The translations under genes were made by a program, and so were the position numbers. The notes beneath the pieces are model-generated. The model was given only the letters and a program-made list of their open reading frames with translations, was not told the DNA's origin and made no database searches. Of a DNA stretch of 64,000 bases, positions 33,875 through 44,393 are shown piece after piece (the stretch's first letter is position 1; each line of letters starts with the position of its first letter). The stretch spans positions 56,285,968 through 56,349,967 of the forward strand of contig CM055273.1 of the NCBI GenBank assembly GCA_029237695.1. The letters run 5' to 3'. This stretch comes from Conchocele bisecta. Lineage: Eukaryota; Mollusca; Bivalvia; Lucinida; Thyasiridae.

Positions 33875-34129
33875 GTCTGCTCGCTTCGAAGTCTGGAAGT
33901 ATAATAACAAAACTATAGTCAATCTCTCCTTCTTATGGACAATTGAAACACGTACTATGATGTGAATGGTCAGTTTATCTGGGGTTTTGATTGGCTGAAT
34001 ACTCAAATCTGATTGGTTGATTGTGATGGGGCTAGCCGGATGAAACCGGTTGGAACCGGTTTAAACTAGTTTTTGTTTAGACCAAAATGCATAAGAAGGG
34101 GTGTCCTCGTATATAAAATATGTATCATC
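33875..34129. promoter_or_regulatory. Divergent intergenic promoter region of E2
   Basis: The 255 bp between the polymerase start (minus) and the zinc-finger ORF (plus) must hold both promoters. It contains tatataaaata at about 34110, 20 bases before the plus ATG, and a double aaccggtt-type palindrome (aaccggttggaaccggttt, about 34045-34063). Confidence 0.5.
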
Positions 34130-34450
34130 ATGGAGTGTCAAAAGTGCAACACCAGTTTTAGTAGTAGATTCAACATGAATCGTCATTTAACTAATAAACA
34201 CTGGGAAATGACAGGAAGAGGCGTGACACACAGAAAGCATGGAGCACATGAAGACATGGGAGCTCCGAGAGCTCAGGGAGAAATGGGAGCTCCGAGAGCT
34301 CCGGAAGAAATGGGAGCTCTCATGGGAGCTAAGAGAGGAATGGGAGCTCCCAAAGAGCTCGGGAGCTCCCGTGGGAGCTCCGGGAGCTCCCGAAATGGGA
34401 GCTCCGAGCTCCGGAAGAAATGGGAGCTCCGAGAGCTCCGGAAGATATGA
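34130..34450 (+). CDS. E2 zinc-finger ORF with GAGCTC low-complexity tail
   Basis: The ORF begins MECQKCNTSF and holds one C2H2 finger (C-x2-C, then H-x4-H), likely for nucleic acid binding. A GAGCTC-rich tail follows (34247-34440), translating to Gly-Ala-Pro-Arg-type repeats open in more than one frame. The frame ends at the point where the ATPase frame opens, so the two may once have been a single ORF. E3 has a comparable small finger protein at 57963 that also begins MEC. Confidence 0.5.
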   Translation: MECQKCNTSFSSRFNMNRHLTNKHWEMTGRGVTHRKHGAHEDMGAPRAQGEMGAPRAPEEMGALMGAKRGMGAPKELGSSRGSSGSSRNGSSELRKKWELRELRKI

Positions 34451-35861
34451 GACAGTCAGAAGCTCAGACGAATCAGGAATTGATGTCAGAGCCTACGCAG
34501 TCAGATACGCAGTTAAACTTCGTTTTCGAACATCCATTTACATGCATGATTAGCGGCCCGACGTCGTCCGGAAAAACCTACTTCGTAACGCAACTGTTAG
34601 AACGAGCGAAGGAAAAGATAGTTCCAACACCACAGAGAATTATCTGGCTTTACAAGAGATGGCAACCGTTATACGATCACATCAGACAACGCGTCTATCC
34701 TAAAGTCGAGTTCATCAAGGGGATTCCATTCAACTTAGAAAATGACGAATTCATAGATCCAAAACTCAATAACCTTATTATATTGGATGACATGGCATCC
34801 GAAGCTGCGAAAGATGACGTGTTACAGAGTTATATACGGAAGGAAGTCATCATAGGAACATGTCCGTCATCTCTTTAAACCAAAACATGTTCCATAGTAA
34901 AAACCCAACCATGCGAAGAAATTGTCAGTATCTGGTATTATTTAAAACTCCCGTAGACAAACAACCAGTAATGACACTAGCGAGGCAGATGTATCCCACT
35001 AATCCGCAGGTACTTCTGCGTCAGTTTGATGAAGCTGTGAATAAACCGTACGGTTATCTAGTGGTTGATTTAAAAGCGGGAACCCCGGAGCATTTGCGCA
35101 TGCGCACAGACATTCTAAATAGCATAAGAAGGGACGAGACAAACAGTTTCAACAACACCATAAGAGGAAGCGAATCGCATAGCAGTGTTAAACCTACAGA
35201 CCATAGGAATGACGTCCGCATTGATAATAACGACATACGGCGATACAACTCGGGAGAAGTATCATATTCAGAACACGATCAAGACACAGAAGACATGCAT
35301 TCTTGCGATGACTGCGGGTTGGTGTTTATGGACATCCACGATTTACAACGGCACGTGAAACAATGGTGTTACGAGGGACAATCCGCAAAACGAAAAGCAG
35401 ATGACAACCACGAAGAGGATCCTATTAGTAAGAAATGGATATCATTGGAACACGATAATATGGACGATGATGATATTGAGGAATATTTTGGGAAGATGGT
35501 GGATGAGGCGACAGCCAAGAGCGAAGACATCTGGACTGAGAAAGTAGAGGAATTTCAACAAAACGGTATCCCCCTCAAGAAGGCAAAGGCAGATGCGTAT
35601 GACTACGTGTTTGATATCGATAAAGGAGAATTCTTAAAGACGTACACTACATTATTGAAGCGGCTAATTCCTATTACCGAAAGCGAAATACATAAAAAAA
35701 TAATTGCCGAAATTATAGCCTTAGAGGATATGCCATTAAATAAGAGAATTAAAAAGATTTTGAACAAATACAGTCATTGGTTCGACGGTCTGTTTACTGA
35801 TGGTGATGATAGCGATGCCACAGATGACGAGGAAGACACAGAAGATGAGAGTGACGATTAA
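34447..35861 (+). pseudogene. E2 packaging-type ATPase with C-terminal zinc-finger/acidic extension, one frameshift
   Basis: Walker A GPTSSGKT (about 34555) and Walker B NLIILDDM (about 34770) mark an A32/FtsK-HerA-type ATPase, which in virus-like elements drives DNA into the capsid. The frame breaks near 34850. The distal half continues from 34860 in another frame with the sensor-like VISLNQNMF. After the ATPase core come ~220 extra residues: a C2H2-like motif (CDDCGLVF...H...C, about 35303-35370), a charged helical region and a D/E-rich tail. An ATPase in an element without a visible capsid gene suggests the virion genes were lost or act in trans. Confidence 0.8.
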
Positions 35862-35918
35862 ATCTCAAACAGCATAAGAACAACACCATTTATATGAAGA
35901 ATATTACACTCTACAGAA

Positions 35919-37027
35919 ATGGAAAATTATCTGCACTCGATATATTTCGACCCGTCAAAGCCTGCTAGTTTCTCTGGACCAGATAAATTGTACAATTATG
36001 TTAAGAAACGAGGTCAATATGAAATAAGTAAATACAAAATCCGCAAGTGGTTACAACAACAAGAATCTTACAGTTTAAGCAAACCGGTGAGAAGACGATT
36101 CATCCGAAATCACGTGATTACAGCCGGTATTGATGATTTGTGGGAAGCAGACTTGTTCGATATGTCAAAATATGCTAAAGACAATGACGGCATTACATTC
36201 ATCCTACTGGTTGTAGATGTATTTTCAAAATATATATGGCTTAGACCATTGACAAATAAGACGGGTGTTTCAATAAGGGCGGCTTTTCGAGATATATTTG
36301 CCGCAGGACGAACCTCGAGACGACTATCCACCGATAAAGGTCAAGAATTCCGCGCTATCCCTTTACACATCAAAGTTGTCCAAGATCTTATGAAAAAAAG
36401 ACAAAGTTTTGTATTTCCCTACAAACAAATGAAACCAAAGCGTCCGTAGCTGAGAGAACGATCAAGACTATCAAGATGAAACTGTACCGATATATGAACT
36501 ATAAACAAACGGACATATATCTACCGGCGTTACAAGACATTGCGACAAGTTATAATAGTACCGTACATAGAACGATAGATAGGGCGCCAGCGTCGGTTAA
36601 AGACGAAAACGAAATGGAAGTCAGAATCGCTACATATCTATCACGTAAAGATGGAACGGTAACAAAGAAGAAACGGTTCCGGTTCAAAATCGGTGACTGT
36701 GTACGAATATCACACTTACGGGCGACCTTTACCAGGGCTTACGATCAGACATACAGCGGGGAAATATTCAAAATATTCCGGCGATATTTCCGGGGACAGA
36801 TACCGGTGTACCGATTGAAAGACATGGCGGATGAAGATATTACCGGAACTTTCTACGAAAGCGAGCTTCAACAAATCTCGTTGGACCAGGACCAAATGTG
36901 GAGAGTGGAAACCATTATAAAAACAAAACGAGAGGAAGGGAAAGAAACACAATACTTCGTGAAATGGCTACATTTTCCCAAGAAATTCAATTCGTGGATA
37001 GACGCTGGAGATATGAAAGACGTTTGA
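35919..37027 (+). pseudogene. E2 retroviral-type integrase with chromodomain, one frameshift
   Basis: The first frame (35919-36449) has the rve-fold residues in LWEADLFDM (first Asp) and LSTDKGQEF (second Asp). The frame is lost near an A7 run around 36391-36397. The catalytic Glu is in VAERTIKTIK (about 36450), in the frame that continues to 37027. The C-terminus is a chromodomain (WRVETIIKTK, YFVKWLHFP, NSWID), which in Polintons and some Ty3/Gypsy integrases binds modified histones. It is the last plus-strand gene of E2, after the ATPase. Confidence 0.85.
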
Positions 37028-39393
37028 TACTATTGTAATCTATTATGCCTTTTGTATGTACATGTTGGTGTCGTAATAAATAAACCGTAAATATAATCAA
37101 CGTCTTGTTGTTTGTCAAATTACCATTAGAATTGGAGGCCCATGCGTGGAATGGAGTAATAGACCCCCAAGGGGAGCCTAAACAATGACATAATAGTAAT
37201 ACTAAATCAATGGGTAACTATGACATGGTGGCTACAGTCTTCAAAATGGCAAAAATACATTCCGGTGCACGGTTCCTAAGAAAATCACAAATACTCCACA
37301 AAACAGCCCTCCTCCAAACGAAACACTAAGAAAACAATAACGGTCATAAAAATAGTCAGACACGTCACAAGACAACAAAACTTCCGCTGTGAACGGTCAG
37401 CGCCACTGTGGGCTTAAACCGGGTTAGCACGGCGTCACAAATCTTCCACTATCAATATATGATTATTGGTGTTTAACGGCCTATCAACAGCTGAGGCCGT
37501 GCCACCATGTTGGAATATCCCGCATTCAATCTGTCCATATTGAGGGAAATTCCCAAAATCAGAATATCCTGACCTGGTGCCAGGCCCATGCCACACCAGA
37601 GTCACTTAGCTCTGACTCTCAACGGACTAGCTATTACGTTATTACTTTCTACATGGGGCATAGCAGGATTTAGCTTTATCAGAAGACTAAATGTACAGGA
37701 GGGACACACCATATAGATGGGCACTCCGGTAAAGATGAAACCCAATCGTTAAAATAACCCATCGCGTGCTCCCTCAAACCAACCCCCTGATACATGATAT
37801 TATAATTGATTGATGCATTTTATTGTTTACACAGACAGCGTAATAAGTATAAAATTGATATATATATTATGCAGAGTCAACATCCCTCCAGTCCATTGAA
37901 CGGCGGTTGTGATAAAACATCACTTAAATAGCCACAACTAATAAAATACAACATACATATAACTACCAAATAAGACACTCCCTCGTGAATGGGATTATAT
38001 ACACCATACTATGCATAATCATCAACTATAACACGTTCAAACGACCCTAGTCAAATGCTACTGTCTCAGACTGTGTTGACCGCCAATTGGATAGCCGATT
38101 TGATTAAAACGGAATATACAATCCCTAGTTAATATGATATTGTACGCTAGCTACGTTCGGCATCATATGTAGACCATGTCAAACCATCCAAGATGGAGAT
38201 ATAAACCCTGACCACTGAGCAAATCATATATCATATACCGTCGTGAATAGTTCATATAACGGACACTCTCATATTCGTGTACCCGAAAATCGTAGCATAT
38301 CTATACTAAAACACGCTGTGTGAAAACCCGTCAGCGATGTTGCTAAACGGATGTAAACATCCTTACAATTTACCGTGTCGACTGCTATTGACAATAAATG
38401 AAGTATATACGCATGTAGCATAATTAACTGCAGTTACATGTGTACACACTCCACGTGTTTATCCTATTCAGCTGTTAAAGAACATGAATAGAAATGTACA
38501 TACATCGGTCACAATGTATATTGACCAGACCATATTATAAACGCAGTCAGTGTATTGCTAATATTACCTGCGATGTTAGGTGTTGTATACAGACGCTCTC
38601 GTATTAACAGGTATTAACCACAATTTGGATGTTGTCGCTACGAATGCCGGACACACTATGATAACATATTGGAAAAAACACCTTTATATTAACAGTGGGT
38701 CATGTATAGCTGAGGGTACTGATGCGTGACATCACGTGGTTGTCAACTGTCCGCATAATACACAGAGCAGACGTGTCTGTACATGTTACTATGGGAAAAA
38801 CCGATATTAGTTCGCATACATTGTCGTCTGCAGCAGTAAATGACCGTTATCGGTTTATTTTAGTCTGCCATAGGCACGTATCGATTTTTAATACCATATC
38901 TCCAGTATTAATTATATTGTAAATTGATCACATCTATATCGAAATTCCGAAGACCAATCGTCATTATATTCATATGCTGCGTTAGTTAAAAATATTGTCG
39001 TCTGCTGGTACTTAATGACGCGTGAAACGTGTAGTGTTGGCCTGTTAAACCATATTAAAACAGCTACCTGTCCAATGCGTCACGTTATTTTAGAAGCCTA
39101 AATTGTCGTCTGCAGCAGTAAACACGACGCTAAACAAACCATTTCTCATAGTGACTGGATTAAATCACCCGTAGATCAACAATGGACAGCGTAATCGGGG
39201 TTAACCACGTGTCGTCTGCTTTATAGATCGAACGACAGTATTGGGAAAATGCTCCTTGTATCGGAAAATACAGGTGCGCGCGTCTGCCTATATCGAACTT
39301 TGACTCCACCGATCGAAAAGTTACTGCTCCGGCTGTTTCACTATATATCTGCGTGTCTATACATGTTATGGGAAAAAACCAGAACAGAACAGT
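37028..39393. other. Non-coding right part of E2
   Basis: No gene supported over ~2.4 kb. It holds an aataaa signal about 45 bases after the integrase stop, a SINE-like copy (37462-37791) and, from about 38.7 kb, repeated gtcgtctgc words. A perfect palindrome of ccagaacagaacag-type sequence lies at about 39381-39410. Confidence 0.5.
37462..37791 (+). mobile_element. SINE-like repeat, copy 5, inside E2
   Basis: attggtgtttaacggcctat, caacagctgaggcc, cccaaaatcagaatatcctg and acctggtgccaggcccatgc, ending near ctcaaaccaaccccctga. It lacks the G-tract. Confidence 0.6.
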
Positions 39394-39470
39394 TCTGTTC
39401 TGTTCTGGGAAAAAACCGATGACTCATTTAACTGCTATTTATCGATACACTGGCCATTGTGGACATTGTC
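38821..39470 (+). repeat. Iterated GTCGTCTGC words in the E2 subterminal region
   Basis: The word occurs at about 38823, 38997, 39106, 39211 and (as gtcgtctgt) 39461. Inverse copies lie on the other side of E2 at about 28834 and 28915. Several are preceded by att or aatt and followed by agcagtaaa. The spacing is irregular. Confidence 0.55.
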
Positions 39471-39797
39471 GTCTGTTATTTGGCCACATGGCCATACAAT
39501 AATGTGTATCGGCATGTTGGAAAGACGGTATCGATCTGTTTAACGCCTGTTTGTCTGCTAACGAATACCAGTATCGGTTTTTCGAAATTTGACTGCACCG
39601 ACCAAATGATGGAACATAGAGCGTTTAGGTGGTCCATACGGACATTACTAACTACTCATGCCTTATACGAGCCATTTGTCTACCCACTAACGAGTTATTT
39701 TTAATTACGGCGCGTGTTAATTGGTGTTAAATCGCATTTTATATGCCGCGACCAGAAATGGTATTTTCCGACCTCGTGCTATTTTTACCAATACGCG

Positions 39798-40019
39798 TCA
39801 CGTGACACGGTCAATCATATCACATCTTTGACATGTGCAGTGAAGTATCGGAAGTTGAGATGAAAACTCTCTATTCGAGTCCAAATCTAAATCTCCACGT
39901 AACTCTTTCCATTTGGTGATCTGGTCGCCAATATTAACCACTCTCTCTCTGTACTGCCTGTCCCTCAGACATTTCGCCGACGCCGTTTCATACAATTTCC
40001 GTACTGGACGTTTCGACAT
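39798..40019 (-). CDS. Small basic ORF near the E2 right terminus (73 codons)
   Basis: It starts MSKRPVRKLYE, continues through a basic stretch and contains RVVNIGDQITKWKELR. A broken version lies in E1 (27513-27701). The sequence resembles N-terminal segments of uncharacterised invertebrate proteins, from recall only, and no function is assigned. It lies in the 640-bp region present only at this end. Downstream of GDLDLDS the two copies diverge in frame, so the true C-terminus is uncertain. Confidence 0.35.
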   Translation of the reverse strand: MSKRPVRKLYETASAKCLRDRQYRERVVNIGDQITKWKELRGDLDLDSNREFSSQLPILHCTCQRCDMIDRVT

Positions 40020-40360
40020 GTTGATATTCTTGTTTACATATTGGGAAGCCTATTGGTGCGCGTAGTATGCTGCGCATGCGCACCGCAAGCCGCGATGTGA
40101 AAGTCGTCGTCCCCGCACATTATCAAAATAGACTGTTACCACCGCGCGTCGCTAACAGTAAATTGATAATTAATAAATGATTATATTTGTATAGCGGCCA
40201 CTCGTAATTTTTAGAACTGGTGGAATAGTGACATAATTATACACTTATTTACTTCCTATAAAGAACAGTTTGTGCCTACTGCGTGGGCATGTACCTTTAA
40301 GGCGATGCGGCTATACTGTACTGTAAGCTGTACGGGCCGGTATAATAAGACACCCACAAG

Positions 40361-40386
40361 ATGGCGGACGGTAACACACGTGAAAG
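40361..40386 (+). CDS. Candidate first coding exon of a host gene
   Basis: ATGGCGGACGGTAACAC lies in a strong Kozak context (acaagATGG) and runs 26 bases into a clean donor (GAAAG, then gtaagtg). Only the start-plus-donor arrangement supports it. No continuing exon was identified. Confidence 0.2.
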
Positions 40387-40953
40387 GTAAGTGCTTCAAT
40401 TGTTACTGTTTTCCCCTTTAAAACTAGCAAAAATCACGAACTAAACGTGGTAATCCTGTGTATAAATGTTGTCTTAACCCTCAGTTATTCTTGTCAGGGT
40501 CCATCTCTCGCTAATATAAGCAGAAACAACCAAAAAACGTGAACATTTTGAAAATGAAGCGAGAGAACGGTCTTTACCGAGCTCGCATACGGTAATTTCT
40601 GCATGAATTTTTAATCTGTCACTTGATATTGCATCATTGATTGATGCTCTTTCCGAATGTGCCCCTCGTTTCCACACTCTAATTGCAAATATGTAAAAAA
40701 TGACTTAGAAAAAATCACCACTGGACGGTTAAGACTTCGGAAGCAAGTTGAGCAAAAATACGTCTGGACGGTGAAGACATCGACAGTTTCACACGGATTC
40801 TGTACGGTACAGACGCCGAAATCTGTACGGTACGGACATTTTTCATGCAGTAAAGCCTGCGTTGCTATTCCGAAGCCATTAACTCCTGCATGTGATTCAC
40901 GAATACATATTTGCTGGTCTATAGTATCAATGTACATGTACTATGTTGTATAT

Positions 40954-41561
40954 AGACAACAACACCCTTCATTTCAAAAACTGTAGTAAAAAGAACACAA
41001 TTTGAAAACATTCCTAGTCAATATTGATTATCCAAAGCAATTGACCGTATTCAGTACCTAGTGTGCTCACCTTGGGCGTTTATCAATGTTTGGCAACGTC
41101 TGCGCATTGAATGTACACACTGCAGTATTTCGAACAAGATAATGACCGACCCCATTCAGCTCGTGTAACAACCCAATTTCTACGTGGTTGGTAGTAACGT
41201 CAATGTTATGCCCTGGTCATGTCTCAGCCCAGACACGAATCATATAGAGCATGTATGGGATGAGCTGGGACGCAGAGTTCGGCCAAGACCAAATACACAT
41301 GTAATGTTAGACAGTTTGAAGTAGCTCTTCAGGAAGAATGGGAAGCAATGTCTCAACGTGTCATTCGGTCAGGTGTACATTCAATGCGCAGACGTTGCCA
41401 AACATTGATCAACGCCCAAGGTGGGCACACTAGGTACGGAATACGGTCAATTCATTATTGTGATCATTGTAGGCGATCCATTTAGGTTCTGGATAATCAA
41501 TATTGTTTACAAATCGTGTTATCTTTACTGCAGTTTTTTTAAATGAATGGTGTTGTTGTCT
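40954..41561 (-). mobile_element. Tc1/mariner remnant with long TIRs
   Basis: The outer ends agacaacaacaccc / ggtgttgttgtct are inverted repeats, and the symmetry continues inward past attgattatcc and cgtattcagtacctagtgtg to about 41120. The middle (about 41150-41400, plus strand) retains the C-terminal part of a Tc1-like transposase: SARVTTQFLR, then a PW..LSPDTNHIEHVWDELG block containing a DDE-type catalytic position, followed by stops and frame changes. Most of the transposase is deleted. Confidence 0.75.
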
Positions 41562-41900
41562 TTTCATTGTTTACACAATCTCTTTAAACACATGCATCTG
41601 ATGTTTTTGTACAGTAGTTGCAGATTAGATTCAGCATTAAAACAAATTTTACATCAGGTTTTTAAAAAATACTTGTTCACGAAATATAGAACCATTTATA
41701 CACTGTAAAGTTTCTTTTGGCCTTAAGTATATACGAGCTGAACTGTGACACCGGATGAATGTCAACATTTAGATGGTAAGTGCTATGGTTAGTTACTGTA
41801 TACATTATACAGCCCAGTTAACATTACCTGGGACTGTTTGCTTTGCAAAATCACAGCTGAAACGAAACTTATAGAAATCGTACATCATTTATATTGACAG

Positions 41901-42258
41901 TATAGGAATGAATGGCCTTTTTGTGGAATTTATCGGGGTATAAACTTGGAAAAGTCGCGAGAATACTGGACGAAGGCCGGAAGGCCTTGTCCAGTATTCC
42001 CGCGACTTTTCCAAGTTTATATCCCCGATAAATTCAACAAAAAGGTCATTCATTCCTTATAATTCCAGCATTTGAAATAAATTCATCAAGAAAATGTGTT
42101 TATTTTCCGTTTTCTAAAGAATTATTTTAACTGCGCCTCACAGTTACGGAAAGTCGTTCGGCGTGGGAGTTTACCGAGATATAAATTTTGGACAGAGACC
42201 TGCTACGGGCCAATCAAATGTTAGGGAATTGTGTAAATATTGTTGTGCTGGAATTATT
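41901..42258. mobile_element. Composite foldback element, copy 2 (inverted)
   Basis: The palindrome (41903-42058) is followed by the MITE arm in reverse, ending gctggaattatt. It interrupts the leader region just before the first coding exon of the damaged PLP-enzyme copy. In the intact copy ttttgacag continues uninterrupted to the ATG, so this insertion is specific to copy 2. Confidence 0.8.
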
Positions 42259-42789
42259 CACCTATAAAATGGTATACCAACACATCTGATAGTACACACG
42301 CCTGATGGCTGAACATGTAGCAACACATACCATGTTCGGGCTACGTGCTGAAAACCCAGATAATTCTGATGATGTGCAACACAGACCGATATAAAGGAAT
42401 TACCAGCTGCCATCATCAGAGCCCACGGAAGGGTAGGACGCTATATACACAGGACACAATTAATGTACTCACCGTTTATGAGTACTACCTCTGAAGTATA
42501 TATCAAACTTGGTACGTAAACTTATTTATCAAGATCTCCGAAACAAGTGGGCTTTTTTTTACTTTATTAGCAAACCAGATGTTTTTTCTCAGACGGACCT
42601 GGTACACAATACAATTATACACATAATTAATATGAACTGAAACTGCGAACGACGGCAATCCATTACAAGTTACTATTGAGTCGGGCTCATTGTTAATTGA
42701 AGTCTTCCACAATATCAGACCACATGAACAGCTTTCCTAAAAAAATAAAACAACAAAAAGAAAACGACAAAAAAAGGCATTATATAGTT

Positions 42790-43004
42790 AGTAGTATATA
42801 GGGAGTCAAAATGATACCACCTAACGGTGGTATCATTTCTCCACCCTATATACTACTCCACCGTCCCCCGAAAAACACCGTTTTCGTCCAATAGCACAAA
42901 CTGGTCACCAACACAAAAAACGTGACAATTGGTGTCATAAATACATCATGTTTTTCCAATTGAACAGATAAATCTCATAGGTTATAACAAAACATTATAA
43001 CAAA
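42790..43004. repeat. E3 left terminal inverted repeat
   Basis: About 215 bp matching 58585-58812 in reverse with few differences. Weaker similarity continues through the end-gene coding region to about 43308. The outer 68 bp (42790-42857) are self-complementary: AGTAGTATATAGGG pairs with CCCTATATACTACT, and ATGATACCACC with GGTGGTATCAT. The inner part, caattgaacagataaatctc plus ataggttataac, lies directly upstream of the first gene. Confidence 0.9.
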
Positions 43005-43271
43005 ATGGATAATATAATACGCAAACATATGGAATCTTATAACGCTGTTAAAGAATATTACGGCGTTTCTACAACAGTAAAACACTTTAAAATGAGAATA
43101 ATATGCAATATAGAATACATGAAATATCAACGTAATTTATTACGCTCCGATAAAAACGTTGCATTTACAATATTATACCGGCAGTTGTGTCGCTGGTACA
43201 AGGATCAAATTCGTGAAATGAAGCGATTAAATAGGATCGGAGAAACACTACCGAAAAATGATATATTATAA
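43005..43271 (+). CDS. E3 end gene A (88 codons, related to end gene B)
   Basis: Starts at the inner edge of the left TIR and reads inward. It is small, basic and largely helical, with the core MKYQRNLLRSDK and QIREMKRLNRI. The same core is in the ORF at the other end (58354-58584), so the two are diverged copies inside an extended inverted repeat. A conserved kinDSF-type stretch follows in a shifted frame just after the stop, so the protein was probably longer. No family recognised. A role in binding element ends or DNA is conceivable but unproven. Confidence 0.55.
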   Translation: MDNIIRKHMESYNAVKEYYGVSTTVKHFKMRIICNIEYMKYQRNLLRSDKNVAFTILYRQLCRWYKDQIREMKRLNRIGETLPKNDIL

Positions 43272-43793
43272 AACCGTTTAAAATCAACGATTCGTTTAAG
43301 GTTCGATATTACTTTTAACGAAGAAATTATTAGAAGAAATCATTAATGCAATTTCAATGCGTCCGCGTGTGATAGTTTATTTTCCAACACGGTATTTTCC
43401 TCCTCCACTATAGCTAATTTATTTATTTCTATCCCTACAAATGTGATCGCTATGGTAAACAACTGCATGACAACGGCGTTCCTATACGACCGCTTGAGGT
43501 TGATACAAAATAAATTCAGATAGCCAGTTTACATAGAAATAAACTCGGCTATAACCCGTGTAATTGTAACATTGTCGTCTACTTAGTGTGATTACAACAT
43601 AAATTCGTTCTGTTCAGTAATAATTTCTTTATAAGCGATATCGTAGAAATGGTTACACGATTTATTGTCAGTGGGTGTCGTAACGTGGCCCTAAATTATT
43701 TTTTTTATGTTCCGTATGGAGGCGCCGTCGGAACAGCTGGACTGTAAGGTGGAGGAATATCCTGCTGTTGCCTCAAACACGCTAATAAGCATA
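43272..43793. other. E3 spacer with a possible 41-codon membrane ORF (43343-43468, minus)
   Basis: No large gene. On the minus strand 43468-43343 reads MQLFTIAITFVGIEI and then a Glu/Leu-rich helix, so a small one-pass membrane protein is possible. At about 43690-43795 a minus frame just after the end of the 198-residue protein contains PPPYSP and PPYGT. This could be that protein's lost C-terminus. Confidence 0.35.
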
Positions 43794-44390
43794 TCACGTC
43801 CCGAGACGGGAGAGGAGATTTTTTCTCTCGTCGGCCCTCCCTTCCATAACAATTTTTTTTATATCTTCGTCCGCCAGAATTTGTGGTCGAGCCTTGGACC
43901 GGATCGTACCCTTTAACTCTTGGTATCTGACCATCTCTTCGACGACCATTTTGAACTCGCTATCTGATATATCGTTGTCGGTTATCGCTTTCGACACGAT
44001 AACGTCGATACTGTTTTTCTTAGATCTCGCGAGAACCGCTATTCGATCGTGCTTTCGACTCTTAGCCTCTAGTTTTCGGCCCACGAGTCTGGTCGTTATG
44101 CAAAACAGTCCCGCCCCCGCCGCTACAGCACTCAAGGCCGCCGCGACCGGTGCAGCGACAACTGTTGACAATAAAGACACATTCCCCACCCCACTTATAA
44201 CGGATGCTGAGGCTAACACGGTGCTCACCCCCTCTAATATATTGACCGACCGCCTATATTTCTTCGCATAACCCGTCCGCATCTCTCCCTCGTGTTGTAG
44301 AATATGTTGTATCTCGATGATCCTGGTCATCCTAAAGGATGCCGGGTCGACCGTCCCCGAAGGGTAAGTGTGGATATAGTTTCTCGTCAT
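43794..44390 (-). CDS. E3 two-helix membrane protein (198 residues), uncharacterised
   Basis: After a hydrophilic N-terminus and a basic KKYRRS stretch, residues ~53-100 are hydrophobic and Gly/Ala/Ser-rich (STVLASASVISGVG, VVAAPVAAALSAVAAGAG), consistent with two membrane helices. A charged helical region follows with KHDRIAVLA, SKAITDNDISDSEF and an Ala-rich end. I recall similar uncharacterised proteins in cnidarian and other invertebrate genomes, where they probably also come from such elements. It is first of three minus-strand genes (43794-45652) and separated by 3 bp from the next. The C-terminus may be truncated by a frameshift (see 43272-43793). Confidence 0.65.
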   Translation of the reverse strand: MTRNYIHTYPSGTVDPASFRMTRIIEIQHILQHEGEMRTGYAKKYRRSVNILEGVSTVLASASVISGVGNVSLLSTVVAAPVAAALSAVAAGAGLFCITTRLVGRKLEAKSRKHDRIAVLARSKKNSIDVIVSKAITDNDISDSEFKMVVEEMVRYQELKGTIRSKARPQILADEDIKKIVMEGRADERKNLLSRLGT

Positions 44391-44393
44391 TCA

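Larger units (their letters stand above)
28674..40296 (-). mobile_element. E2: 11.6-kb TTAA-flanked Polinton-like element without capsid genes
   Basis: Termini are AGGTACATGCCCACGCAG and its inverse, flanked by TTAA at 28670-28673 and 40297-40300. Just inside, 28745-28965 and 39394-39652 form a second inverted repeat. The right side has an extra ~640 bp, shared with E1. Genes: polymerase B on minus (29717-33874), then a zinc-finger ORF, a packaging-type ATPase and a chromodomain integrase on plus (34130-37027). All large genes carry frameshifts. No major or minor capsid protein or protease was found. Polintons normally make 6-bp target duplications; the TTAA here is unusual. E2 could be a Polinton-type gene block carried between ends of another transposon type, or a divergent lineage. 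Confidence 0.75.

Noticed and set aside
27208..40296. One 13-kb element with ~0.9-kb TIRs
   Set aside because: A complete inward TTAA end pair sits at 27912 and 28674, so 27208-27912 is a separate element in the opposite orientation.
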